A stretch of DNA of 64,000 nucleotides from Eucalyptus grandis. Its lineage: Eukaryota; Streptophyta; Magnoliopsida; Myrtales; Myrtaceae. The notes under the pieces are model-generated. The model had not been told where the DNA came from. It did not search any database and saw only the letters and a list, made by a program, of their open reading frames with translations. This document shows positions 24,019 through 34,887 of this stretch, in pieces. Position 1 is the first letter of the stretch; the number at the start of each line of letters is the position of its first letter. The translations under genes and the position numbers were made by a program. The DNA is taken from the NCBI RefSeq assembly GCF_016545825.1, contig NC_052619.1:30047803-30111802 (forward strand), in the 5' to 3' direction.

Positions 24019-27000
24019 TGTCACGCCCCGATCCTCGGGCACGCACACATCCTTCTCTCTCGGTCGATTTTATAATGCGATATCTCAGGACAATGTATCA
24101 CTGGCCCTTTCATTTATTAAGCACATGCAGAAGCAGTTAAAATCCCCAGACAATAAAACGATGGGATAGAAAAGCGGGGCCATATTTTTCATATTGAAAT
24201 TTATAACCAAACTTTTATACAAAACACAAACCAGAGCACTCTACAACTTTTTACTCTAAACTTTAATCACATCAAAAAGGAGATCTCAAAATAAGATAAA
24301 CTCTCGAGTCATCCGGGCCGTACTCAAGGCCCTTCTGGGATTATCTTCTTCTCCCAAAAATCTTTCTCCTTAAGTTTCACCTCCGAGTTCTCCTTCTCGA
24401 CTCCTCCTCATCATCTCCTCAGCGGGGTCCTGAAATGTTTTTCCCCAACCGGGATGAGACTACGTCTCGCCGAGTTCTACCCCACTAAGCCCGATTAGTA
24501 AATTATTATACTATAGGCTGCCTAAACACGCACGGGCGGAGGGACTTACCTTGGCCTCAGACTCCACCTGCATATTAGCACAGTTCAATAGGCACCCAAG
24601 CAATTACATCACAAATCAATATCTCGATCCATCGACCTAGTCGATTTCATGTCAATTCGACCATTCCCCGTCGTTTCCCTTATTCAGTTCAAATCGTACT
24701 CACAACTTCACAAGCATAGACTACCAAATTTCTTGGCAACAAATTACAGTCCGAAGGACACGACCTATCTTTAGGTAGCAAATTACGGCCCAATGGGCGC
24801 GACCTTTAATGGTGGCAAATTACGGCCTTATCAGGCGCGACCCTTATCGGGTGGCAAATTACGGCCTTAACAGGCGCGACCTTTAATAGGTGGCAATTTA
24901 CGGCCCAACGAGCGCGACTTTTAATAGGTGGCAGATTACGGCCTTATCAGGCGCGACCGACTCCAAATTTGGTGGCAAATCTCGGCCCAACTGGCATAGC
25001 CATACTTCGGCGGCTTCCGAGGTTCAACTCACAACCTCTCATAGTCAAATTCTAATTGAATACCGACATTGATCAATCTTGGGATGAATCCCCACATACT
25101 CATCAACTCACTCAATCTTCACACGATATTAACATACCCGATGGATCTTAGCCAAGAGTATATTCAAATCACTCTCACAATTCTACTCACTTTACAACTC
25201 AACAAAGCAATGCAAATGCTGAATAAACATACTTGGCCATTTACCAATCAATAATTCAATCTCAATCAATTCCAATCAATTTAGGGTAAATCCCCAAAAA
25301 TATCACAATTTATTTAATTCCATGCAACGTGGAGCTCAAATAAATAAACGGACTGTGCCACGACGATCAGCACGAGATTTCGGTCGTCGCCATCAAAATC
25401 TTAATTTCCGAAAAATAATTAATTAAATTATTAATTTCGAAAATTAAAAAATTAATATTAAAAATTCAATTTAGCTCAAAATAAAGCCCGATTAACTAAA
25501 CGGACTACACCACGGTCATCAGCACAATATTCGGTCCCAGGCCATCTCGTTGAATTTTCGGAAAATAAATAATTATTTAATTTAATTCCGAAAATTAATA
25601 TTTAAATACTAAAAAATTCCACTTAGGCCCGAAAAGCCTAATTGGAGCCCACTAAGGGTCGGGAAAAATCCCGAGGCACTTTCAATAATTAGTAGACCAC
25701 GTCTACTTGCTAATTGCACAATCAATTTATCTAAATCGCATCACAATTGACTAATAATGGCTAATTTATTCTAATCTAACAACCTAAACATAATTAATTA
25801 AAACTAAACCAACCTTAAGCATAATTAGCCAACTAATCCAGGATTAGTGAGATTACTCACCAAATCGTGCGCAAATCGGATCAATCCGACGGAGGCGACG
25901 CGAGGAACAAAACTTCCCAAAGCACGGCTCGGGTTCGGTGCCCGGAAACGGCCCAAAAGCGGGCCTAAAGCCGCTGAAAACCCATTTCGTGGGTTGCTGG
26001 TTGGCTGCGAAACAGTGGAAAACAGAGATGGTTAGGGGCGGAGAAGGGTTCGGGAGAGCGGGCGGTGCTCCGAGGAGGGCCGATGGAGGTCCGGCGGCTT
26101 CAATCGGCGGCTGGAGGTGGCCGGACGGGGTGGAACGAAGGTTGAGCAGAGGCTGAACTGTGCGGGGGAGCACGCCTGGGCGCGAAAGACGGCCGGCGGA
26201 ACGCACAACGTCGCGCGGGTGGTGCGGACGACGGCCCGACGGCGTGCGGCGGCAACGGCGAGCTGCTTCGGCCGCTGCTGTCTTCGCTTCAGCTCCTGCT
26301 TTTGTTCGCTGGTTGCACGAAGAAGAAAGGAGAAGAAGAAGGGCTCGGTCACGTGGGGGAGTGGGGGAGAAGAGAGAGGAGAGAGAGGAGAGAAAGAAGA
26401 GATAAGAAGCTTTGACTAGTCAAAAAGGAGAGAGAGAGAGAAGAAGCAAATTTGAACTTGGCAAGAGGGTGTTCGGTGGGGGAGGGGAATCGCACGAGAG
26501 AAAAGAGGGAAGGAGAGAGAGAGAAGTCGGTGGGGGAAATCGCACGAGGGGAGGGGGAGAGGAGAGAGAAAAAAGAAAGAAAAAGAGAAAAGGGAGAGAG
26601 AGAGAAAAAGAAAATGCTTAATATCATTATTCATATTTTCCTTTTCTCTTCCCCTTTTCCTTTCTATTTTCTCTTGGTCTTCAATTCTTCCTCCGATAAT
26701 TTCTTTATTGAAATTTCGGACTCGTCAATAAATTGACGAACGATGAGACAAGGTCCTAAAAAGGAATTATGACGCGCTTAAAATTTGATTTCCGAAATCG
26801 AGTTCAATTTCGTGGTTAAAAATCGATCGACGTGATTTTAGTCCAATCCAACAAATTGAGTAGCTTTTAGGGATTTTACTGCAGATACATCCCTTAACGG
26901 CTTCCTCAATATGTTAGTTAACTCGTGAGTGATCAGCTCGTAGAGAAAAGGACCGTAAACACGTTGACGAAATGCCCATTTCACTTTATCGAAGCGGTGT

Positions 27001-27019
27001 CGAATTTCAGGATGTCACA
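24019..27019 (-). mobile_element. 3.0-kb solo LTR inside the MULE B transposase gene
   Basis: Begins tgtcacgcccc and ends gatgtcaca on the plus strand, flanked by the 5-bp repeat atatg (24014-24018, 27020-27024). Removing it joins the transposase frame ...SSRVYV to EVVERSL. Length, TG...CA ends and a 5-bp duplication fit a solo LTR left by LTR-LTR recombination, probably Ty3/gypsy by size; the family is not assigned. It carries a ~39-bp minisatellite and a 160-bp-spaced duplicated block (about 25330 and 25490). Many short ORFs here are shadows. Confidence 0.85.
24735..25000. repeat. ~39-bp minisatellite within the solo LTR
   Basis: About seven units built on 'ggtggcaaattacggcc' followed by 'caggcgcgacc' and a short variable tail. 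Unit sequence and length vary by a few bases. Confidence 0.85.
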
Positions 27020-28824
27020 ATATGTAGAGGTTGTAGAGAGGTCACTCTCTGATCTTGGGCCTAGATTTGATAGATTTTATGTTTGTTTTGATGTATGCAA
27101 ACGGGGCTTCTTGGCTGGTTGTAGAAGAGTTATATAATTGGATGGATGCTTTCTAAAAGGTTTATGCAATGGGGAATTGTTGGCTGCTGTGGGGAGATAT
27201 GCCAATAATCAAATGTTCCCGATAGCTTGGGCGGTGGTAAAGATAGAGAACAAGGATATTTGGTCTTGATTCCTAAAAAAATTTAATGGCTGACCTTGAG
27301 ATAACCGATGGGGGAGGATAGGCATTCATGAGCGATCAACATAAGGTAATTTCATTATCAATTAATTCACTCCCTTTAAATATTAGTCACTTGCATATTT
27401 TTCTTGACTTGTATTTATTGGTTTGAATTTTTATAGGAACTTATTCCTGCATTGGCTGAATTGATGTCACATGCTGAGCATAGAATGTGCACGAGGCACA
27501 TATATGCAAACTGGTCAAGGAACTTAAAAGGAGATAGGCTGCAGAAGCAGTTTTGGCAGATAGCAAATAGTACAAATATGACTAATTTCAAATTAGCCAA
27601 ACAATGATTGTTGCACCTGACAAATGAAGGTTTTGATGCACTCTTCCAGACAGAAGCTAATCACTGGTGTCGGGCCTTCTTCAGTGAAGAGTTCAAATGC
27701 AATATCATTGATAACAACCTCAGTGAAGCTTTTAATGGTAGAATTTTAGAGGCTAGGTGCAAACCAATCATCAGCATGCTTGATAATATTCGAGTTATGG
27801 TTATGACTAGACTACATAGGCAAAGAGATGAGGCTACAAAATGGAGTAGACTGTGGCTCTAGGATTGTGAAGAGATTTGATGCAAATATTGCTACTAGTA
27901 GGTTCCGCCATCTAGTTTGGAATGGAAATAATGGATATGAGATTATTCAAAATCAGGATAAGTATGTTGTCAACTTAGATTAAAAAAAAAAAAAAGTGTT
28001 CATGCCGAGCTTAGCAACTGAATGAAATTCCATGTGCCCATGCCATTTGTGCTATTTAAATGAAGTAAGAAAACCTAGATTATTACCTACATGATTGGTA
28101 CAAAAAAAATTATACCTTGCTTCATACCAATTCATGATGCAGCCTATCAGAAGCAGCAAATTTTGGGAACCAACAAATCATGAAAGCCCTCTACCTTTAT
28201 CGCTAAAGAAGCAAATAAGAAGGCCAAAAAAGAGACGAAAAAAAATGCAGCAGAAAGAGGCATCAAGACAAAGGATGAGTAGGATTGGATCAAAGATGAA
28301 ATGCTCCTATTGCCGCAAGGAATGGCACAATAAGAAAGATTGTGAGTTGAAAAAACAGCATCAACAGCAAGATGTAATGGCTGATTCAGTGCTAGGGACA
28401 GGTCTTACTAAAGAGTTTCTTGTTGGGCCTATTGAAGGGAAGACAGAAGGCCCTGCTATAATGACTACTGAAGGGCAAACAGAAAGCCATGCTGTAAGGT
28501 AAGTATCCTCTTTGTCTTAGTAACTTTATAATTCTTATTCGATAATGATGTTGGTCATAATCCTAATATAATAAATTGTTGTAAGGCCTACTAAAGGGCC
28601 AGAAAAAGGCCCTGTTGTAGGGTCAAGTGTAGAGATAGGGACTGGAATGGGCAGGACATCAACAACAACAACTGAGTCCACTGTTGAGCAAACAAGAAAA
28701 AAATATCCTGTAAGTTGTACATTGCTGTGTTTGGTCTTTTATGGGTTAAAATTTACATTTGTTATGTATTTCTCAGGTGAGAAGACAAGTAATTGCACAA
28801 GTTGTAGAGGTTACTACCTAGGTT

Positions 28825-29733
28825 GCACCGACACGGCGGGACACAACACGACACGTCATTTCTCAAAAATAGAAAATTTCGACACACTAGGACACGTTAT
28901 ATATTAAATAAATATTTTTATTTTTAATTAATTTGAATCTAATTTATAAATAATTAATTAATTAAAAAAGAATTTATTATAAATTTACACTAATCATTCA
29001 ACATTTTCAGTAAGATTTTAAGTTTTTTTTTTTTTTAATTTCATTATCCCAAATTTATTTTTATTTCATTAAAATCAAACCCCCTCCCCCTAAAAAACCC
29101 TTGCGGGCCCAAACTCCCTCCCTTTTTTCCCTCGACAGACCCTACCCCCAAATTTTTTCACTTTTTTTCCCTCCCCACCACTTGACAGCCGTCCCTTCCC
29201 CTCCCTCCTATCATTTCCTCCTCGCTCCAACATGCAAGCCCCTTTTTTAATCTTTTATTTTCCTTCTGAGTTCTCAAAACCCTAGTAGCACGGCACCTTC
29301 TTCCCTACTCCTCAGTCCTTGCCGCACGACGCCTATCTTTGAAAGCATCGAAGACTAGCAAGAAAAGCACCAGCATTCGCCGAAGGAGTGGAAAAGGGAG
29401 TAACCCAGAAAAAATTTCAGTGGAAGGGATCGGAAAAGAAGGCGGAACGCGTGGTCCCTATGCACTGAGAGGCTGCACACTGCCGCGAACTCCTCCTCCT
29501 CCCTCTTGCTGCCGCCCCACTCGACGACGCTGCCCTCCCCCACGAGTGCCTCCCTCATGAAGTTCCTCCTCACGGCCCTCGCCTCACTCTTTTCTCTTTC
29601 TCTAGCTGTCTCTCGCCATCGCGAGCTCGCCTTCACTCGCAGCCTCCACCCTTTCGGACACGCGTTTCCGAGCGTGTCCGACACGTCGACACATGTCGGA
29701 CACAACTCGGGAGCTCCGACAGCATGTCGATGC
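28825..29733. mobile_element. 909-bp non-autonomous element in the transposase gene
   Basis: Starts gcaccgacac and ends atgtcgatgc, short inverted ends, and is flanked by a perfect 10-bp repeat tacctaggtt (28815-28824, 29734-29743). A 9-11 bp duplication points to another Mutator-like element. The interior is AT-rich on the left and C/T-rich on the right with repeated gtgtccgacac motifs and no transposase. The C/T-rich part resembles a gene leader and could be captured host DNA. Confidence 0.7.
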
Positions 29734-31039
29734 TACCTAGGTTGTTACAAGGATTATTGTTGCTGAAAATGATGCATCATAGCAAACAAGAGGGGCTCTT
29801 AGAAAAAGATTAAGGCAATATGGTTATGGGATTTACATAGATAAATGTACTGGAATGACTATTTTGAATGTAAGATTTATAGGTCTCATGCATTTAATTT
29901 GTTGTACTTCAATTCATTTGGTTGATAATATCACTATGTTCTTGTAGCCTGAGAGAACTTTGGAAGTACTTCTCTCTCAAGGTGGGCCAACTTAAGAATC
30001 AAGGGCACAGCTAAAGAAGAGTGCTCAAAAGAAGAAGAAGACAATGGGTACAGTTGCGAAACAGCCATTCAAAAAGAACCCAGCACCAATTCCATCTCAA
30101 CCAACGATTGAGAGCAGTAGTGATGATATGGACCAACACATGACACATGCTAGAACAAAAATAGCTGCCGTCAAAAACAAGGAAAAGGAAAATGAGGTGA
30201 CAGAAAGCCCAGCTAAAGAACCTACACATCCAGTTCGAAAGAGTGCTCGGATTATGAATCAATTCAAAGCTTCAAGAGGAAAAAGAGATCAATGTGTTGT
30301 TAATATTGACTGATGGGAATGTGCTGGACATGGTCTCTTTTTATGTGATGCTGGACATGATCTTTCTTCATGTTTTCTTTTTTTAAGAGTGTGCTAGATA
30401 TTATATCATTGATGGTAGTTGTTGCCTGCAATGCCATTGTTTTTTTTTTTTAAGAGAGTGTTGAACTTTCGATGATTGAGGAGTGAAGTTAAACATGCTT
30501 TTCTTTTCTTTTGTAAACAATCAATCAATGTTAATGGCAAGTACTAGAATGACTATTCATTTTATCTTGTGTTTATTTCGGCTAGAATGCTAACAAGTTA
30601 GTTATACTGTTGTATATTTTATTTTTGTTGTTACTGCAATGTTGTTGTTGCTGCATTGTTGCTGTCAGCATTGTTAGTTAAAGTTGTGGATTATAATGAA
30701 TTTGTGAGGTTCTGATTATATGTGTTGCTACAAGAACACTTTGGGTACCGGTACATCTTGTTGCATCTGGGCTGGTGTAAGAAGATGCACCAGCAACTCA
30801 ACTGGTGCAAGAACAAGGTGCAAGAATAAGGTGTATTTGGAATGCGACGTTTGTCACTAACATGTTCTTTTTTAAAAAACTTGTGCAACATAAGTGATCA
30901 CTTTGTAATCACGATTAACACTTAAATGATCACTTTTGTAAAAACTTGGCACTCAAGTGATTACTATTTACAACTTATGGCACTGAAATAGTCAATCGTG
31001 AATTTGCCACCATCCTTTAATTTCGGCCATGGTTTGTAG

Positions 31040-31290
31040 TTGCAGCAAACCACCAAACTAGCAAACTAGCAAACCAACAAACCAGTGAACTATTACAAAA
31101 TAAAAAATGTAGCAAACCATTATCAAATAAAAAATGCAGCAAACCATTACCAAACAAAAAAATGCAGCAAACCATTAATAAAAGCTTTCAATGTAGCAAA
31201 TTATTACTAAATAAAAATGCAGCAAACCATTATATTTGAAGCAAAAACTAATCACTCATAGATTACAACAATAAAATATTCTGCTTCATA
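31040..31290. repeat. irregular tandem repeat of 'gcagcaaaccattac'
   Basis: Five to six units of about 33-36 bases containing 'atgcagcaaaccatta' and an A-rich spacer, just downstream of the GRF ORF's 3' end and between it and the transposase 3' end. Confidence 0.75.
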
Positions 31291-31446
31291 CAAAAATTGC
31301 AGCAAACCAAAAAGCACATTTTACTATAAATAATCCAATACAAGTGCATATTCCACGTCTTCGACTATGGTAGACATACAAACTTCTTCTCATTACTCAT
31401 TTTACATTTGAATAAACTACCCAAGAGAATCGAACACAATCAATGC

Positions 31447-31836
31447 TCAATAAAAATTTCTTTCGATTTTCAGCCTTGAAACCTCCATCTTCAAATGGTC
31501 CACCAAAGATGTTAAACCCTTCATTTGAGCTTGCATTGAGTCGACATCCTCCAACTTGTCCATTAACATAGGTGGAGGTTGATTTCGGCCTTCAAGTAAC
31601 TCCAATATCACCTCTGTCGCTCGATCATAGAATTTCTTATCGATCCATTTGAAATATTGGCACTTCGAGCCTTCTCTATATTTGCTGCACCCATGGAATC
31701 TTCTCCCGGGATTCAACCGAGTCCAAGATGTTCTTCTCAGACACGGTAACCCACAATAACAATAATACTCATCATCTAATTCGCTTTTCTTATAGGAATG
31801 TGAGCCGCTGTTGAAGCTTTTGTCTTCCATTTGCAA
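31447..31836 (-). CDS. GRF-type zinc-finger protein carried by MULE B
   Basis: Intact 129-codon minus-strand ORF. Residues about 27-67 form a GRF zinc finger: CYCGLPC, TRLNPGRRFHGCSKY and CQYFKWIDK give the Cys ligands and the Gly-Arg-Arg-Phe signature. Residues about 95-126 (MQAQMKGLTSLVDHLKMEV) look like a coiled coil. GRF fingers bind single-stranded DNA or RNA in known proteins. Similar short plant proteins often end in a membrane helix, which is missing here. It starts just inside the right terminal repeat and converges on the transposase, the same layout as mudrA and mudrB in maize MuDR, although the protein is unrelated to MURB. Role in transposition is inference. Confidence 0.75.
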   Translation of the reverse strand: MQMEDKSFNSGSHSYKKSELDDEYYCYCGLPCLRRTSWTRLNPGRRFHGCSKYREGSKCQYFKWIDKKFYDRATEVILELLEGRNQPPPMLMDKLEDVDSMQAQMKGLTSLVDHLKMEVSRLKIERNFY

Positions 31837-31939
31837 GAGCGAGCTGATAACTTTAGGAGAAAATCAAAGTATGCACTCGAAATGATCGAATTGGGGATTT
31901 AGGGTTTTCAACTTCCAGTTCTAATCGAAATTGGGATTT

Positions 31940-32178
31940 AGGGTTTCTTATTTGGGGGAAAATAGTAAACGACATCGTTTTGTTCTTTGTATGCTTATTG
32001 TATTCTCCGACGATCCACATCAGTGTTAAAAATTAATAAAAAACTACCACGTCGGATTTCCAGCCAACCAAATTGGCAATGGCACCAAAGTGATCGTTTT
32101 TAAAAAATTTTGGCACTTAAGTGATCCGACGGAAACTTTTGACAATAAAGTGAGCGTTGTCAATTAGTGTACTTATCC
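31940..32178 (-). repeat. right terminal inverted repeat of MULE B
   Basis: Partner of 21675-21955. The start codon of the GRF ORF (31836) lies about 100 bases inside this repeat, so the repeat probably served as that gene's promoter, as terminal repeats do in maize MuDR. Confidence 0.82.
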
Positions 32179-32325
32179 CCATTATTTTATTGTCTAAGGA
32201 TTTATAATTGCTTCCGCATGTGTTTATTTAAACTGAATGGGTCGGCGATACTTAGTCCTAGGATATCGCATTTAAAATTGACCAAGCTGAATGATGGGTG
32301 CGCCTCCGAGGATCGGGGTGTGACA
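32179..32325 (+). repeat. right piece and terminus of the LTR split by MULE B
   Basis: Continues 21577-21674 after MULE B: tattgtct, then gcttccgcatgtg, gatatcgcat and the end gaggatcggggtgtgaca. Each is mirrored in inverse order at 24019-24160, the end of the solo LTR. It shows that a related LTR sat inside MULE A before MULE B arrived. Confidence 0.75.
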
Positions 32326-33210
32326 TGAAAGATTTTTGTTCAAAATTTGGTAGAGAAGTGAAGAAAGCCAAGAAAATTTGATGCTAGAAACCAACTCGAT
32401 AGAGGGAAAAAAAAAAAAAGAAAAAAAGAAGCTAGACAGACAACAATTAACACAATTTTTGGGTTGTGCTCCTTTCTTGCAAAATTGCTCATCTTCTTCA
32501 CCAATCCCTTTCGAATCAAGAATTTTGAAATGAAATTTTGGGGAAAGTCGGCACACAGATCACATTTAGGGCTTAGATTTTGAAAACTAAAAACCCAAAA
32601 TCTCGGAATCAACTAGTTATAGTGAAATTGACAGTGAAAATACAAACCTAGCTCAGACAAGTGAGGAGGAGAGTGGCTCAATCATAGTAGCCACCTCCAT
32701 CGTAGACGCCACTCGATCCACCACTGAGGCTCTTGCGAGATGAGTGTTGTACGTATTTACGTTTAATAAAGAATTGCAACTCGCAAGGCACCAGATCGTG
32801 ATCTGCATCTACATTTAGGGCTTATGGTTCATATGAAGGAAGGGTTAATTTGGACAAGGAAGAAGGAATCGAAGGAAAACGCAAGGGGAAGGGTTCAATA
32901 GAAGGAAAACGATTTCGGAACATAAAAATGTGAGAGAAGAGACGCCGTCATTTTGGATAAATAAGCAATATCTAAAACTACGTCGTTTTGCTGACCTGAA
33001 AATTTTCCTTGCCTTAGTTGCCATGTAGGATATAGAAATAATTAAAATAAGCCATGTCGGTATTTTCTGTTAGTATAAATTAACGGTGTTAACAAAATGA
33101 CTCATTTAAATCAACTTGACAAGTTTTAGGATTTGATTATAGTTTTTGAAAGTTTTGGTACTCAAATGCACTTTCCTAACAAGTTTTAGGACTTTCACTA
33201 AACATATCCC
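32326..33210 (-). repeat. right terminal inverted repeat of MULE A
   Basis: Inverted copy of 19062-19937. Its inner edge abuts the LTR terminus ...ggtgtgaca at 32325. Confidence 0.82.
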
Positions 33211-33244
33211 AAAATAATAATAATAATAATGATGAGATTACTTA

Positions 33245-34107
33245 GGCCCTATTTGGTAATCATCCTAGAACAATTCATTATATTCTTTTGTTCCCTGAAA
33301 TAAAGAAAAACATAAATCCACTTGGAAAATTTTTTGTTCCCGAGAACAAAAATCTATTCTTTTGTTCTGATTTTTTTGTTCCCGATAATAGATTTAAAAT
33401 AGAATTAAGAAGTAGAAAAAAATTACTTCTTATTCCTAGGAACAATTTGAAGAATTAAGCTCAACTTTTTATTTTCTTTCTTTTCTCCCTCTCTCTTCTT
33501 CTTCTTCTTCCTCCCGGTCCCAGTTAGTCACTGGTGACCGGTTGAGTGAGGTTTGGCGAGCTCACCAAGCTAGGGCAAGGTTCGGCGAGCTCAATCAAGG
33601 CTCGCTTGGCCACCACGAGCATTGGCCTCGCTAGGCCAATGTGAGGTCAATCTCGCATTGCTTGGGCAAGGTCAAGCCTTGCCTGGCCACCAGTGAGGCT
33701 CTGCCTCACCTTGATCTAGCAAGGCTAATGCTCGTTGTGGCTAGGTGAGCCTCATATGAGCTCACCAAACTTCACCCTAGCCCGACGAGGCTCCAGCGAG
33801 CTTGCTAGACCTTGCCCAATCGCGGGTTGTTGACTCATGACCGACCACAAAGGAGGAAGAAGAAGGGAAAAGGAAAAAGAAAAAAGAAAAAAAGAAAAAG
33901 ACTAAAAATATTTAAAATTAAAAGAAACAAGAAAATTTTAGAATTCTACTAAGCGCATTTCTATGCATTTCTATCTCGGAAATAGAAATTTTATGTAATT
34001 ACCAAATATGTTCTTTTGCCTAGAAATTATTCCTAAAAATAGAATCCGAAAAAACCATTTCTAATCAAAAATTGTTTTAGAAAATAGAATAGTTACCAAA
34101 CACACCC
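33245..34107. mobile_element. Tourist/PIF-Harbinger-like element, 863 bp
   Basis: Ends ggccctatttggtaat and, inward from the right, gggtgtgtttggtaac, flanked by the 3-bp repeat TTA (33242-33244, 34108-34110). The centre (33490-33850) is GC-rich, with repeats around 'ctcgctaggcc' and 'gagctcacc'. No transposase. Confidence 0.78.
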
Positions 34108-34110
34108 TTA

Positions 34111-34879
34111 TTAAAGTTTGCGGACCAACTATGCCTTTAAACTAGTTAATACGCATATGATTTGCACTAAGTTGTCATCAAATTCTCGAATATAACACAA
34201 TGTTCCCACTATTGATGGACGAATTTATCAAAGTATAAATTTCTATAGCACAAACTAACAATGGTAGATGTGGAAGATCTATAGAGAAAAATGAGAAAGT
34301 AAACCTCTTAGTTTATTACCAGGTTCAACGCATGTGTGTGGGATAATAGGCTCATAATAAACCATCAACCATAAACCATAAAAACATTACATGTGAACGT
34401 AATCCCGAAATAAAAAACATATTTTGTGAATGACTTATATAAATATGAGCATTTATCTCTTTCATAAGTAAACTTGCATAAAATAAAGATTGAAGATGGA
34501 AATCAATTAGACATACACTCGGTTAAATGAAGAAATGAGAACTCAAGATGTAATGAAATTCCATTCAGTAAAGTGGTTTGTCAAACAATAATTAGCTTCT
34601 AAGGATTGAAAGAAGTAATTTTTATGGTAAAGAGTTAGTATGGGCATTGCTTTAAGTTGAAAGATAAATAACCCAATGGCAAGAAGGAAGAGATGGAGAG
34701 TTCGAATCTCACTTTCTTTGGGGGTTGGGGTGGGGATGATTTAGTTTCATGTGTAGGTTTCAATTCTCATATTTTACAAGGAGACAGAGCAAAAATCTAA
34801 TAATGAAAATTAGAATAGAAGTAGAGTAGAACTAACCAAAAAAAAAAAATTGAAAGAGAAACTTAACTTTATCACTACT
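34111..34879. other. intergenic AT-rich DNA
   Basis: No gene, inverted-end element or tandem repeat recognised. Confidence 0.4.
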
Positions 34880-34887
34880 ACTCATTA

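Larger units (their letters stand above)
22672..30313 (+). pseudogene. MuDR-type transposase gene of MULE B, multiply broken
   Basis: Domains in order: PB1-like (22672-23054; a frameshift near 22862 splits it), an Asp/Glu-rich linker (to 23318), MuDR DNA-binding domain (23536-23800; SVGMRFDDTKQFKEAVV and IKFIRNTKEFVRAKC), MULE catalytic domain (27020-27345, then after an intron ending at about 27436, ELIPALAELMSHAEHRMC to 27862), SWIM zinc finger (about 28000-28055; LNEIPCAHAIC after a stop in place of Trp/Lys), CX2CX4HX4C knuckle CSYCRKEWHNKKDC (about 28300-28345), and C-terminal YGYGIYIDK (29800s), ending at 30313. A solo LTR and a small element sit inside it. Several stops and shifts make it a pseudogene. 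The family is secure; exon limits are approximate. Confidence 0.85.
21675..32178 (+). mobile_element. MULE B: Mutator-like element with transposase and convergent GRF ORF
   Basis: The ends GGGAGAAGTACACTAATTG and (reverse strand) GGATAAGTACACTAATTG begin inverted repeats of about 250-280 bp, flanked by a perfect 9-bp duplication ccattattt (21666-21674, 32179-32187), the hallmark of Mutator insertion. Inside are a rightward MuDR-type transposase gene (22672-30313, broken), a leftward GRF zinc-finger ORF (31447-31836), a solo LTR (24019-27019) and another insertion (28825-29733). Without these insertions it would be about 6.6 kb. Confidence 0.9.
19062..33210 (+). mobile_element. MULE A: outer Mutator-like element with ~880-bp terminal inverted repeats
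   Basis: The ends (19062-19937 and 32326-33210) are long inverted copies, both starting GGGATATGTTTAGT, with shared blocks across their whole length (for example the TTAACGG and TGACGTGGC-like motifs). Inside the left arm lies a broken PB1-like transposase start (20969-21517). The rest of the transposase is missing, its place taken by an LTR fragment and MULE B. Long inverted repeats and the PB1-like domain fit the Mutator superfamily. The flanks are A-rich, so a 9-bp target duplication cannot be read. Confidence 0.75.

Noticed and set aside
26032..26634. Cluster of ORFs up to 106 codons on both strands
   Set aside because: They arise from GC-rich and GA-rich simple sequence inside the solo LTR; compositions are low-complexity and no domain appears.
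19053..33219. 9-bp target duplication for MULE A
   Set aside because: Both flanks are A-rich (aaaaaaaaa versus aaaataata), so a duplication cannot be told from composition.
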